Shown here one piece after another: positions 7,611 through 15,166 of a stretch of DNA of 31,262 nucleotides; within the stretch, counting starts at the first letter, position 1, and each line of letters opens with the position of its first letter. The notes beneath the pieces are model-generated. The model was not told where the DNA came from and did not search any database. It worked only from the letters and a program-made list of their open reading frames with translations. Origin of the DNA: DATJLQ01 sp035509415 (lineage in GTDB: Bacteria; Pseudomonadota; Alphaproteobacteria; JACZXZ01); contig DATJLQ010000149.1 of assembly GCA_035509415.1 (NCBI GenBank), positions 1 through 31,262 on the forward strand, in the 5' to 3' direction. Both the position numbers and the translations under genes were made by a program.

Positions 7611-7640
7611 AAAAAAATTCCGCGCGCAAGCGGCGCGCGG
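7611..7640 (-). terminator. Orphan intrinsic terminator on the minus strand
   Basis: Read on the minus strand, an 8-bp perfect GC stem (7640-7633 with 7627-7620, 5-nt loop) is followed by AA and seven T residues (7617-7611). This is a textbook Rho-independent terminator. No minus-strand gene is visible between it and the MFS start at 7832, so it implies a short unrecognised transcript from that side. Confidence 0.65.
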
Positions 7641-7731
7641 GCGTCGAAATCGGCGCCACCGACGCGTTTTGCGCGCAAGTGATTCGCGCGTCCGGCATTT
7701 TACCGGTCTGAGTCGCGAGCTGCGCGCGCCG

Positions 7732-7760
7732 TTGCGGGCGCAGGCTGGCCTCACTAATAT
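7732..7760 (+). promoter_or_regulatory. Probable promoter of the MFS transporter gene
   Basis: TTGCGG (7732-7737), a 17-nt spacer and TAATAT (7755-7760). The predicted start is near 7767, giving a leader of about 65 nt to the ATG at 7832. Confidence 0.4.
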
Positions 7761-7831
7761 CCGCTTCCACGTGTCCGCGCCGGGGTGCTTGCGACGGCGT
7801 CCGCGCGGAGCGGGGAAGGAAGCGCGGTTTC

Positions 7832-9397
7832 ATGGAGGGCGAGCCTCGGGAGGCCATTCCGGTCGGCTTCAGCCACCGCGAAATCCTGGTCATCATCGGC
7901 GGCGTCATGCTGGGCATGGCGCTCGCCGGGCTCGACCAGACCATCGTCGCGACCGCGTTGCCGACCATCTCGGTCGAACTCCACGGCATCGAGCACATGT
8001 CGTGGGTGGTCTCGGCCTACCTCCTGACCTCGACCGCGGCGACCCCGATCTACGGCAAGCTTTCCGACCTCTACGGCCGCCGGATCATGTTCCAGACCGC
8101 GGTCGCGGTGTTCCTCGTGGCCTCGGTCCTGTGCGCGCTCGCAGAAAGCATGCCCCAGCTGATTCTGTTCCGGGCGCTCCAGGGCCTGGGCGGCGGCGGC
8201 CTGATCTCGATCGCGCACGCGATCATCGGCGACGTGATCGCGCCGCGCGAGCGCGGGCGCTACAACGGCTATTTCACCGCGGTGTTCGCCCTCACCAGCG
8301 TCGCGGGACCGGTGCTCGGCGGCGTGTTCGCGGACGATCTCACCTGGCGCTGGGTGTTTTGGATCAACCTGCCGATCGGGCTCGCGGCGCTCGCGATCTC
8401 GCGCCGCGCGTTGGTCAAGCTGGTGCGCCGGCGCGCGGTGCGCGAGATCGATTATTGGGGTGCCGTGTTGCTCACGGCGGCGGTGAGCGAGCTCCTCTTG
8501 GTCACCACCTGGGGCGGGGTCGAGCTGCCCTGGACCTCGCCCTCGATCCTCCTCCTCGTGCTCTCGAGCCTCGCCCTCCTGGTCGTGTTCTACTTCCGCG
8601 AGCGCCTCGCGCGCGAGCCGCTCCTGCCGCTGCGCCTGTTCAAGAATAGCGTGGTCACGGTGTCGTGCATCTCGTCGTTCCTCATCCTCATGATGATGTT
8701 CGGCGCGATCGTCTATCTCCCGCTCTTCCTCCAGCTGGTGGGCGGCGACTCGGCGTCCCGCTCGGGCCTCGACCTGATCCCGCTCACCGCCGCGGTCACC
8801 GCCGGCGCCTTCACCTCGGGCCGGCTCATCACGCGCGTCGGCCGCTATCGCATGCTGCCCCTGGTCGGCCTGCCGCTCGCGGCCCTCGCCTTCGGGCTCT
8901 TCTCGACCATGAATGCGCATACGTCCCACCTCGTCTCCGGCTTCTACATGGCGCTCCTCGGCATCGGCATCGGTTCGACCATGCCGGTGATGCTGGTCGC
9001 GGTGCAGAACGCGGTCGAGCTGCGCGACCTCGGGGTCGGCTCGTCGATGGTGAATTTCTTCCGCTCCATGGGCGGCTCGTTCGGCGTGGCGCTCCTGAGC
9101 TCGGTGCTGCTCGCCCAGCTCGACTGGCGCATTTCGGCCGTGCCGGGTCACGAGATGCTCGGACCCCATCCGTCGCTCGATCTGCTGCACGGCCATGCCG
9201 AGGGCATCGGCCATCTGCCGGCCGCGACCCAGGCGCTCCTGGTCGCGACCGTCGAGCGCTCGTTCCAGGTGATGTTCCTGACCTGCCTCGGGATCGCGTT
9301 GCTCGCGATCGTCGCGGCCTTCTGCCTCCGCGACCTGCCGCTGCGCACGACGACCGGCCCCGCGCGCGGCGCCGAGCCGCCCGATACCGGACTCTAG
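7832..9397 (+). CDS. MFS transporter, DHA2 family (14-TM drug:H+ antiporter type)
   Basis: A 521-residue inner-membrane protein of the size and build of EmrB/QacA-type proton antiporters. The first TM carries LDQTIVATALPTI (about residues 34-46), the DHA2 motif. Loop 2-3 carries GKLSDLYGRR (75-84), motif A of the MFS. The ALQGLGGGGLIS segment matches motif B, and VAGPVLGG in TM5 is the antiporter motif C. Further hydrophobic segments continue to about residue 500, ending in a short hydrophilic tail. Such proteins export drugs, dyes or metabolites; the substrate cannot be told. No membrane-fusion partner is adjacent, so it may act alone. A GGAAGG ribosome-binding site lies about 10-15 nt before the ATG. 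The gene converges with the DUF1499 gene, separated by 21 bp. Confidence 0.92.
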   Translation: MEGEPREAIPVGFSHREILVIIGGVMLGMALAGLDQTIVATALPTISVELHGIEHMSWVVSAYLLTSTAATPIYGKLSDLYGRRIMFQTAVAVFLVASVLCALAESMPQLILFRALQGLGGGGLISIAHAIIGDVIAPRERGRYNGYFTAVFALTSVAGPVLGGVFADDLTWRWVFWINLPIGLAALAISRRALVKLVRRRAVREIDYWGAVLLTAAVSELLLVTTWGGVELPWTSPSILLLVLSSLALLVVFYFRERLAREPLLPLRLFKNSVVTVSCISSFLILMMMFGAIVYLPLFLQLVGGDSASRSGLDLIPLTAAVTAGAFTSGRLITRVGRYRMLPLVGLPLAALAFGLFSTMNAHTSHLVSGFYMALLGIGIGSTMPVMLVAVQNAVELRDLGVGSSMVNFFRSMGGSFGVALLSSVLLAQLDWRISAVPGHEMLGPHPSLDLLHGHAEGIGHLPAATQALLVATVERSFQVMFLTCLGIALLAIVAAFCLRDLPLRTTTGPARGAEPPDTGL

Positions 9398-9411
9398 CCG
9401 CGCGCCCGCGC
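9396..9411. terminator. GC-rich dyad between convergent genes
   Basis: A self-complementary GCCGCGCG/CGCGCGGC-type dyad occupies most of the 21-bp gap between the two convergent genes. It has no U-tract, so terminator function is only suggested by position. Confidence 0.3.
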
Positions 9412-9418
9412 GGCCGTC

Positions 9419-10204
9419 TCAACGTCCGGTCATGCGCCGGTCGAGGGCGAGGAGGAAGCGCTTGATGCGCGCCGCGTTGGTGCCGAGATCGCTCCGCCCG
9501 ACGCGCGACTTCGAGCGGATGTCGACGCGCGTGACGAGGCCCGGGCCGACGCTGGGCGCGTTCCGCTCGGTCTCGATCCGGATCACGACGTCGTCCTTGA
9601 AGTGGAACCAGAACGTGGTCGCGATCGCCTCGATGCGCCCCTCGGCCGGCACCGAGGCCACGATCTGCCAGCCCATGCTCTTGGCGGTCGCGAGCGCCGC
9701 CTCGAACACCTGGGATTCCGATGCGGCGTAGAGGGCGGGCTTGATGTCGGGATAGGCCTCGAGCTGGAGGCGCGCGGTCGCGGGCCCGTCATAGGCCGCC
9801 GGGCTGGTGGCACCCGCCGCCTCGCGCAGCGGCACGAGGGCGACGAACTGCGGCGGGTTCGCCGTGTCGGTGGTGATGTCGTGGATCGGCGGCACGTGTC
9901 CCGCGATGACGCGCATCGAGTAGGGATAGCCCGCCATGGTGAGCCCGAGCAAGAGACCGAGGAGCGCGTAGACGATCGCGCGCCGCTTGCTGCCGCGCCG
10001 GCGACGCCACAAGAGGCCCGCGAGCGAGACCGCGGCGCCCGCGAGCCCGAGCGCTGCCGCCCAAGGCAGCGCCGTAAGCGCCACGCGGTAGCTCCACCAA
10101 TGGGCGCCGTTGCCGTAGCCTGCCGCGACCGCGCCGAGGGCGGCCGCGAGCGCCAGTCCGAGGCCGATTTTCGAGATCAGGGATTTGGGGCCGTCGCGGC
10201 GCAT
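9419..10204 (-). CDS. DUF1499 family membrane protein
   Basis: A 261-residue protein with three predicted TM segments (about residues 13-30, 42-66 and 76-94), then a soluble DUF1499 domain (about 105-258). The domain shows the characteristic run of a CPxx-like region at PPIHDITTDTANPPQF, then KSMGWQIVASVPAEGRIEAIATTFWFHFKDDVVIRI, and a C-terminal RSKSRVGRSDLGTNAARIKRFL signature. The biochemical function of DUF1499 is unknown; members are common in Alphaproteobacteria, often with this three-TM N-terminus. There is no Shine-Dalgarno upstream of the ATG. Instead an extended -10 (TGCTATAAT) sits 9 nt before it, suggesting a leaderless message. The amidase gene is divergent, 91 bp away. Confidence 0.85.
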   Translation of the reverse strand: MRRDGPKSLISKIGLGLALAAALGAVAAGYGNGAHWWSYRVALTALPWAAALGLAGAAVSLAGLLWRRRRGSKRRAIVYALLGLLLGLTMAGYPYSMRVIAGHVPPIHDITTDTANPPQFVALVPLREAAGATSPAAYDGPATARLQLEAYPDIKPALYAASESQVFEAALATAKSMGWQIVASVPAEGRIEAIATTFWFHFKDDVVIRIETERNAPSVGPGLVTRVDIRSKSRVGRSDLGTNAARIKRFLLALDRRMTGR

Positions 10205-10212
10205 GACGCGTC

Positions 10213-10221
10213 ATTATAGCA
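10213..10221 (-). promoter_or_regulatory. Extended -10 promoter immediately upstream of the DUF1499 start
   Basis: The minus strand reads TGCTATAAT (10221-10213), a perfect TG-n-TATAAT extended -10. The ATG of the DUF1499 gene begins at 10204, so transcription should start on or within 2 nt of the start codon. No good -35 is seen, as expected for extended -10 promoters. Confidence 0.6.
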
Positions 10222-10295
10222 TGGCCGCCGCGACCCTCGACGGCGCCGTGCGGATGTTGGAAAGTAGGGGCCGCGAGCGAAGCCGGGAGAAAGCC

Positions 10296-11600
10296 ATGCA
10301 ATTGACGTCGGGAGCCAACGACGGCGCTGCCAACGAGCTCGGCGCCGCCGAAGCGGCGCGACGCATCGCGCGCGGCGCCCTCACGTCGGAGGCGCTGGTC
10401 GAGGCGTGCCTCGCGCGTGTCGCGGCGCGCGAGCCGGCGGTGGAGGCGTGGGCCTATCTCGATCCCGACGCCGCGCGGCAAGCCGCGCGCGCGTCCGATG
10501 CCGCGCCGCGGCGCGGGCCGCTCCAAGGCGTGCCCGTCGGCATCAAGGACATCGTCGACACGAGCGACATGCCGACCGAGTACGGCTCGCCGATCTATGC
10601 CGGCCATCGTCCGCGCGCGGACGCGCTCCTGGTGGCGCGCCTGCGCGCGGCGGGTGCCGTCGTCATGGGAAAGACGGTGACCACCGAATTCGCCAACGCT
10701 TATCCGGGCAAGACGCGCCACCCGATGAATCCGGCGCACACGCCGGGCGGCTCGTCGAGCGGCTCGGCCGCCGCGGTCGCGGACCGCATGATCCCGCTCG
10801 CGACCGGGACCCAGACGGCGGGCTCGGTGATCCGGCCCGCGTCCTTCTGCGGCATCGTCGGCTTCAAGCCGAGCCACGGCCGCATCCCGGTCGCGGGTGT
10901 GAAGGCGCTCGCCCCCAGCCTCGACACGGTCGGCGTGCTCGCGCGCTCGGTCGAGGACGCGGACCTCTTCGCGCGCGTGCTCGCGGACGAAGGCACCATG
11001 CGGCCCGAGCTCGTCTCCGAGCGGCCGCGCCGCGTGGGGTATTGCCGCACCGAATTGTGGAACCAGGCCGGGGACGGCGTCGAGCTCGCCCTCGACCGCG
11101 CCGCCCTCGCCATGCGCTCGGCCGGGGTCGAGGTGATCGACCTCCAATTGCCCGCGGCGTGCCACGGCCTCATCGAGGCGCAATTGACGGTACAGGCGTT
11201 CGAGACGCACCTTTCGCTCGCACCCGAGTGGCGCGATCGTCGCGCCGAAATGAGTGCCGTCATCCGAACCGAGATCGAGCGCGGTGCCGCCATCCCGGTC
11301 GCGCGCTACGAGGCCGCGTTGCACCATGCGGCCCTCGCGCGCGCCGCGTTCGAAGAGGTGTTCGGCGCGGTCGATCTGGTGCTGACGCCGAGTGCGAAGG
11401 GCGAGGCGCCGCAGGGCCTCGCGACGACGGGCGATCCGATCTTCAATCGTATCTGGACGCTTCTTCACGTGCCGTGCGTGACCCTTCCCGTGACCCTGGG
11501 GCCGCACGGCTTGCCGCTCGGCGCGCAGCTCGTCGGCCGCGCCGGGCGCGACCACGAGCTTCTCGCGCTTGCGCGCTGGGTCGAGGCAGAATTGGCATAA
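10296..11600 (+). CDS. Amidase-signature enzyme
   Basis: A 434-residue cytoplasmic amidase of the Ser-cisSer-Lys family, which includes GatA, malonamidase and aryl-acylamidases. It hydrolyses carboxamide or ester bonds. The triad is visible: Lys84 in GVPVGIKDIVDT, the cis-Ser in the glycine/serine-rich GGSSSGSAAAVA (about Ser153), and the nucleophile Ser177 in TQTAGSVIRPASFCG. The family signature then continues into GFKPSHGRI. The length suits a stand-alone amidase. It is not GatA, because gatB/gatC are absent and the C-terminal region differs. The ATG at 10296 is supported by GGGAG 6-10 nt upstream; an ATG-rich extension of 37 residues upstream lacks family similarity. The SDR gene follows 23 bp later, so they probably share a transcript, perhaps for degradation of an amide-containing compound (inference). 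Confidence 0.9.
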   Translation: MQLTSGANDGAANELGAAEAARRIARGALTSEALVEACLARVAAREPAVEAWAYLDPDAARQAARASDAAPRRGPLQGVPVGIKDIVDTSDMPTEYGSPIYAGHRPRADALLVARLRAAGAVVMGKTVTTEFANAYPGKTRHPMNPAHTPGGSSSGSAAAVADRMIPLATGTQTAGSVIRPASFCGIVGFKPSHGRIPVAGVKALAPSLDTVGVLARSVEDADLFARVLADEGTMRPELVSERPRRVGYCRTELWNQAGDGVELALDRAALAMRSAGVEVIDLQLPAACHGLIEAQLTVQAFETHLSLAPEWRDRRAEMSAVIRTEIERGAAIPVARYEAALHHAALARAAFEEVFGAVDLVLTPSAKGEAPQGLATTGDPIFNRIWTLLHVPCVTLPVTLGPHGLPLGAQLVGRAGRDHELLALARWVEAELA

Positions 11601-11623
11601 GACGGTTTCGGGAGGATCGAGAC

Positions 11624-12364
11624 ATGGCAGGACGGCTCCAGGGCAAGAAGGCCCTCATCACCGCGGCGGCGCAGGGCATCGGCCGCGCGACCGCACTCGC
11701 CTTCGCGCGCGAGGGGGCGCGCGTGATCGCGACCGACGTGAACGAGACGGCGCTCGCGGCGCTCGCATCGACGGCGGGGATCGAGACGCGCCGCCTCGAC
11801 GTGACCGACGGCGCCGCGATCGCAGCGCTCGCCAAGGAGCTGGGCGCCGTCGACGTGCTGTTCAATTGCGCGGGCTACGTCGCCCACGGCACCGTGCTCG
11901 ACGCCCAGGACAAGGACTGGGACTTCTCCTTCGAGCTCAACGTCAAATCCATGTTCCGCACGATCAAGGCGTTCCTTCCCGCGATGGTCGCCGCACGCAA
12001 GGGCTCGATCGTCAACATGTCGTCCGCGGTCTCGAGCCTGAAGGCGCTGCCGAACCGCTTCGTCTACGGCACCACCAAGGCGGCCGTGGTCGGGCTCACC
12101 AAGTCGGTCGCGATCGATTTCGTGCGCCACGGCGTGCGCTGCAACGCGATCTGCCCGGGCACCGTCGAGACGCCGTCCTTCCAGGGCCGCGTCGCGGCCT
12201 TCGCGAACCCGGACCAGGCGCTCAAGGACTTCATCGCGCGCCAGCCCATGGGCCGGCTCGGCACGGCGGACGAGATCGCAGCCCTCGTCGTGTATCTCGG
12301 GTCGGACGAAAGCGCCTACACGACCGGCGCCATCATCCCGATCGACGGCGGGCTTACGGTGTAG
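11624..12364 (+). CDS. Short-chain dehydrogenase/reductase (DHRS6/BDH2-like)
   Basis: A 246-residue NAD(P)-dependent classical SDR. The Rossmann motif TAAAQGIGRA is at residues 13-22, and Asp38 ends beta-2, which favours NAD over NADP. NCAG is at 81-84, the catalytic Ser at 133/134 (NMSSAVSS), the catalytic pair Tyr148 and Lys152 (YGTTK), and ICPGTVETP near 182. The C-terminal IPIDGGLTV is typical. The start and LDVTD segment resemble DHRS6-type 3-hydroxybutyrate or ketodeoxy-sugar dehydrogenases, but substrate assignment is not safe. GGAGGA lies about 9 nt before the ATG. It is the second gene after the amidase. Confidence 0.9.
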   Translation: MAGRLQGKKALITAAAQGIGRATALAFAREGARVIATDVNETALAALASTAGIETRRLDVTDGAAIAALAKELGAVDVLFNCAGYVAHGTVLDAQDKDWDFSFELNVKSMFRTIKAFLPAMVAARKGSIVNMSSAVSSLKALPNRFVYGTTKAAVVGLTKSVAIDFVRHGVRCNAICPGTVETPSFQGRVAAFANPDQALKDFIARQPMGRLGTADEIAALVVYLGSDESAYTTGAIIPIDGGLTV

Positions 12365-12390
12365 CGGAGAGTCCAATCGCGTCGGAGCTT

Positions 12391-12531
12391 ACCCCCCACC
12401 CAGCTTCGGGTAGGGTTCGGCTGCGCGCCGCCGACCCTTCGCAACCCTCCCTTTCAAGGAGGGAGGGAAGTTTAGTCGTAAGCGAGGTGAATCCCCTCCC
12501 CCCCTTGAGGAGGAGGGTGGGGTGGGGGGTT
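12391..12531. repeat. Composite palindromic intergenic repeat (REP/BIME-like)
   Basis: The outer arms are ACCCCCCACCC (12391-12401) and a GGGTGGGGTGGGGGGT end near 12516-12531. Inside are two hairpins, CCCTCC-ctttcaa-GGAGGG (around 12445-12463) and a CCTCCCCCCCTTGAGGAGGAGGG stem near 12495-12517. C/G-block palindromes of this sort are dispersed between genes in many Alphaproteobacteria. Here it separates the convergent SDR and bioB genes and may also end both transcripts. Confidence 0.65.
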
Positions 12532-12564
12532 CGAGCTAAAACGGACGGACGATGTTTTAGGGCG

Positions 12565-13590
12565 TCACGCCGCCGGCGGCTCGAGGGGCGCGACACCCAG
12601 GCGCTCGAAAAGCATGCGGTCGCGGTCGGCGGACGGGTTGGGCGTCGTCAAAAGCTTCGGCCCGACGAAGATCGAATTGGCGCCGGCGAGAAAACAGAGC
12701 GCCTGCAGCTCGTCGCTCATCTCCTCGCGCCCCGCCGAGAGGCGCACCGCCGAGCGCGGCATGAGGATGCGCGCGACCGCGATCGTGCGCACGAGCTCCA
12801 AGGGATCGAGCGCTTCGGTGCCGTAAAGCGGCGTGCCCTCGACCTGGACCAGGAGATTGATCGGCACGCTCTCGGGCGGCTCGGGCAGGCCCGCGAGGGT
12901 CGCGAGCAATCCCACGCGCGCCTCGCGCCCTTCGCCCATGCCGACGATGCCGCCGCAGCAAAGCTTCATGCCCGCCGCGCGCGCATGGCCGAGCGTCTCG
13001 AGCCGGTCGTCGTAGGTCCGCGTCGTGATGATGGCACCGTAATGCTCGGGCGCCGTATCGAGATTGTGGTTGTAGTAGTCGAGGCCCGCGTCCCTGAGGC
13101 GTTGGGCCTGCGAAGCGCTCAGCATGCCGAGCGTCGCGCAAGTCTCGAGGCCGAGCGCCTTGACCCCGCGCACCATCTCGCACACGGGCTCGAGGTCCTT
13201 GTCCTTGGGCTCGCGCCAGGCGGCACCGAGGCAATAGCGCGACGCCCCGGCCTCCTTGGCGCGCTTGGCCTCGGCCACCACGGTCTCGACCGCCATGAGC
13301 TTCGACGCCTCGACCCCGGTCGCGTAACGCGCGCTTTGCGGGCAATAGGCGCAATCCTCCGGGCAGCCGCCGGTCTTGACCGAAAGCAGGGTCGAGAGCT
13401 GGACCCGGTTCGGGTCCCAATGCTCCCGATGGACGCCTTGGGCGCGATAGATAAGGTCGGCGAAGGGCAGCGCGAACAACGCCCGGATTTCGGCGCGGCC
13501 CAGGGCGCTGGATCGGGCGCTGGTGGACAGTGCGCCGGACAGGGCGCGTGTCGGGTCGGGCAGGGGCGTCGAGGCGTCGGCGGCGGTCAT
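12565..13590 (-). CDS. bioB: Biotin synthase
   Basis: A 341-residue radical SAM enzyme that inserts sulfur into dethiobiotin, the last step of biotin synthesis. The radical [4Fe-4S] cluster motif CxxxCxxC is Cys76, Cys80 and Cys83 (GGCPEDCAYC). The auxiliary [2Fe-2S] ligands Cys120 (SRYCLGAAWRE), Cys151 (LETCATLGML), Cys211 (KLCCGGIVGMGE) and Arg283 (SAVRLSAGREEM) all keep a constant 23-residue offset from the E. coli positions, so the protein is intact. It has a 23-residue N-terminal extension relative to E. coli. No ribosome-binding site is apparent before the ATG at 13590. There are no other bio genes in the window, so it stands alone. It lies 75 bp downstream of the lipase gene, in the same direction. 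Confidence 0.97.
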   Translation of the reverse strand: MTAADASTPLPDPTRALSGALSTSARSSALGRAEIRALFALPFADLIYRAQGVHREHWDPNRVQLSTLLSVKTGGCPEDCAYCPQSARYATGVEASKLMAVETVVAEAKRAKEAGASRYCLGAAWREPKDKDLEPVCEMVRGVKALGLETCATLGMLSASQAQRLRDAGLDYYNHNLDTAPEHYGAIITTRTYDDRLETLGHARAAGMKLCCGGIVGMGEGREARVGLLATLAGLPEPPESVPINLLVQVEGTPLYGTEALDPLELVRTIAVARILMPRSAVRLSAGREEMSDELQALCFLAGANSIFVGPKLLTTPNPSADRDRMLFERLGVAPLEPPAA

Positions 13591-13665
13591 AAATCAAGGA
13601 TTAACGGAGGAACCGCCGCGACGCAACCTGCGCCGCGGGCGGGGCCCTCCCGCGTCCTCCTTCGG

Positions 13666-14967
13666 CTAGCTCGTCTTCCGGTAATAGCTGGTCCACTGGT
13701 AGGCGGCGAGCTGGTCCGCATAGAGCGCCGCCATGCGCTCGGAATAATTGGGCGGGAAATGCTGCCACATGAGCTGGGTCAGGCCGGAGGTGGTGTCCCC
13801 ATTGGTCTCGTTCATGTTGTCGAGCATCCCTTGGATCACCGTCTGCGGCATCGGGATCGCGCCCGTAAGCGGCATGAGCCCGATCGTCGGGCGCGCATAT
13901 TGCTCGCTGATGAGCGGATCCAGCCCGTCGATCAGAAGGACCAGGACTTCCGGCAATGACGGGCAGGGATTGCCGCCGATACCGTTGCCGTTCTGGTCCT
14001 GGGCTCCCGCGGGCCATCGATAGGCGCTCCAGAGATTCGCTTTCGCCCATTCGAGGCCGCGTATCTTGTCGCGCCCCGGTTCGGCCGGCAGCGTGACATA
14101 GGCGTAAGGCACCACGTCGTACTCGCAGTGCCAGAAGAAGCTTGTCGGGCACCAGGTCTGATAGGTCTGGACGAAGTCCGCGAAGCCGGGCGTGGGGGGT
14201 GCGAAGGCATGGGCGATCATGGGCTGGGCGGCGTTGAGCTGCCAGCCGAGATAGGCCGCGAAGATCTGCGCCTGGCACGCGCCGAGACTGTGGCCCGTGA
14301 CCACCACCGGCATGGTGCCCGCCTCGAACGGCTCGGTGAGCGCGAGCAGCGCCTCGGCGACGTTCATGGATTTCCCCATGCCGGGTGGCGGCCCGCCATG
14401 GTTGAGGCGGGATTTGAGGTTCGCGATCAGGGCGAAGCCTTGGGCCGAGCCGTTGGCGATGGTGCCGGCCATGATTGCGCGGTCGCGCTCGGCAGGGTTG
14501 GGCACGCCGTTCGCGAGCGTGTCCGCGAACGAGACCGTATTGAACGCGCGCAAATCCTCGGCGAGCTGCGTCATGAGGCCCGAGAAGCCGGCGCTCGTGT
14601 CGGTGCCCCGGATGACGACCGAGAAGAAGTAGGGCCGGCCCTGGTTGTTCGGTCCGGGTGCGCGGTAGGAGGCGATGTAGATGACGTTGCTGTTGTCGTC
14701 GCTGATCGCCGGGCCCCAATCGAGCGACCAATTGCCCGGAAGCGGCGGCACGCTTGCGCCGGACGGTCCCGCGAGGCCGGATGCGGGAAGGGGTGGCGTG
14801 AAGTTGGTGCCGGTCGAGGGGTCGAACGCGGTGAGGGCGATATAGATGCACTGGGCGATCGAGGACTTCTTGTTCTCGTCGGTATAGGCCTGGGACGCGA
14901 GTGCGAGAAAGACGAGTCCGTAATAGGGGCTCTTGAGCGCGATGGCGACGTCCTCGGGACCGGGCAT
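13666..14967 (-). CDS. Lipase class 3 family protein
   Basis: A 433-residue protein with the alpha/beta-hydrolase lipase-3 pattern: an oxyanion-side RGTD (120-123) and the nucleophile elbow GHSLGA with Ser227, where the Lipase_3 pattern is GHSxGG/A. The Asp and His are probably in EYDVVPY (about 269) and toward the C-terminal NMNETNGD...HFPPNYSER region, but I cannot fix them. No signal peptide is evident; the N-terminus MPGPEDVAIALKSPYYGLVFLALAS is mildly hydrophobic but not a clean leader. Family members hydrolyse acylglycerols or other esters. The start has AGAGGAG 7-13 nt upstream. It is divergent from the suf operon and upstream of bioB. Confidence 0.82.
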   Translation of the reverse strand: MPGPEDVAIALKSPYYGLVFLALASQAYTDENKKSSIAQCIYIALTAFDPSTGTNFTPPLPASGLAGPSGASVPPLPGNWSLDWGPAISDDNSNVIYIASYRAPGPNNQGRPYFFSVVIRGTDTSAGFSGLMTQLAEDLRAFNTVSFADTLANGVPNPAERDRAIMAGTIANGSAQGFALIANLKSRLNHGGPPPGMGKSMNVAEALLALTEPFEAGTMPVVVTGHSLGACQAQIFAAYLGWQLNAAQPMIAHAFAPPTPGFADFVQTYQTWCPTSFFWHCEYDVVPYAYVTLPAEPGRDKIRGLEWAKANLWSAYRWPAGAQDQNGNGIGGNPCPSLPEVLVLLIDGLDPLISEQYARPTIGLMPLTGAIPMPQTVIQGMLDNMNETNGDTTSGLTQLMWQHFPPNYSERMAALYADQLAAYQWTSYYRKTS

Positions 14968-15101
14968 GAAGGCACTCCTCTCATGGTGACCTTGGGTTGA
15001 ATATAGAGAGCGAGAATACCCGTATTTTCGTTAAGCTTTAAAGGCCCCGGGTCGCGGGTCGGCGTCGGCCGAGGGTCTCACCCCCCGCGTCAATTTCCCG
15101 G

Positions 15102-15131
15102 TTGATTTATTCGCCGGGCGCTTTATTTAAT
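15102..15131 (+). promoter_or_regulatory. Promoter of the suf operon
   Basis: TTGATT (15102-15107), an 18-nt spacer and TTTAAT (15126-15131). Transcription would start near 15138, 29 nt before the regulator ATG. The -10 overlaps the palindrome at 15129-15153. Confidence 0.5.
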
Positions 15132-15153
15132 CGGGACCGCAACGGTCCTGATT
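15129..15153. promoter_or_regulatory. 25-bp palindrome over the suf promoter; candidate Rrf2 operator
   Basis: The core GGACCG-CAA-CGGTCC (15134-15148) is a perfect dyad. It extends outward with AATC on the left and GATT on the right, with one mismatched pair between. It covers the end of the -10 and the predicted start site, an ideal place for repression. The adjacent gene encodes an Rrf2 regulator, so autoregulation by iron-sulfur status is likely but inferred. Confidence 0.6.
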
Positions 15154-15166
15154 GAAACGGCGCCCC

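Larger units (their letters stand above)
7036..7831. other. 796-bp intergenic region with several small minus-strand elements
   Basis: No long gene is credible in this stretch. From left to right it holds a direct repeat GCGGATGCCGG (7107-7117 and 7131-7141), a 12-bp inverted repeat (7149-7193), a Lys-rich microprotein gene on the minus strand (7207-7266), its promoter (7380-7407), a minus-strand intrinsic terminator with no recognised gene (7611-7640), and the promoter of the MFS gene (7732-7760). The entries below describe these. Confidence 0.6.

Noticed and set aside
12565..13590. CRISPR-like or phage content near the repeats
   Set aside because: The repeats at 4907, 12391, 15620 and 17226 are direct tandem or REP-type, without regularly spaced unique spacers or cas genes.
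11569..13959. 796-residue plus-strand frame across the SDR, the repeat and bioB
   Set aside because: Crosses gene boundaries and runs antisense to bioB; no domain similarity.
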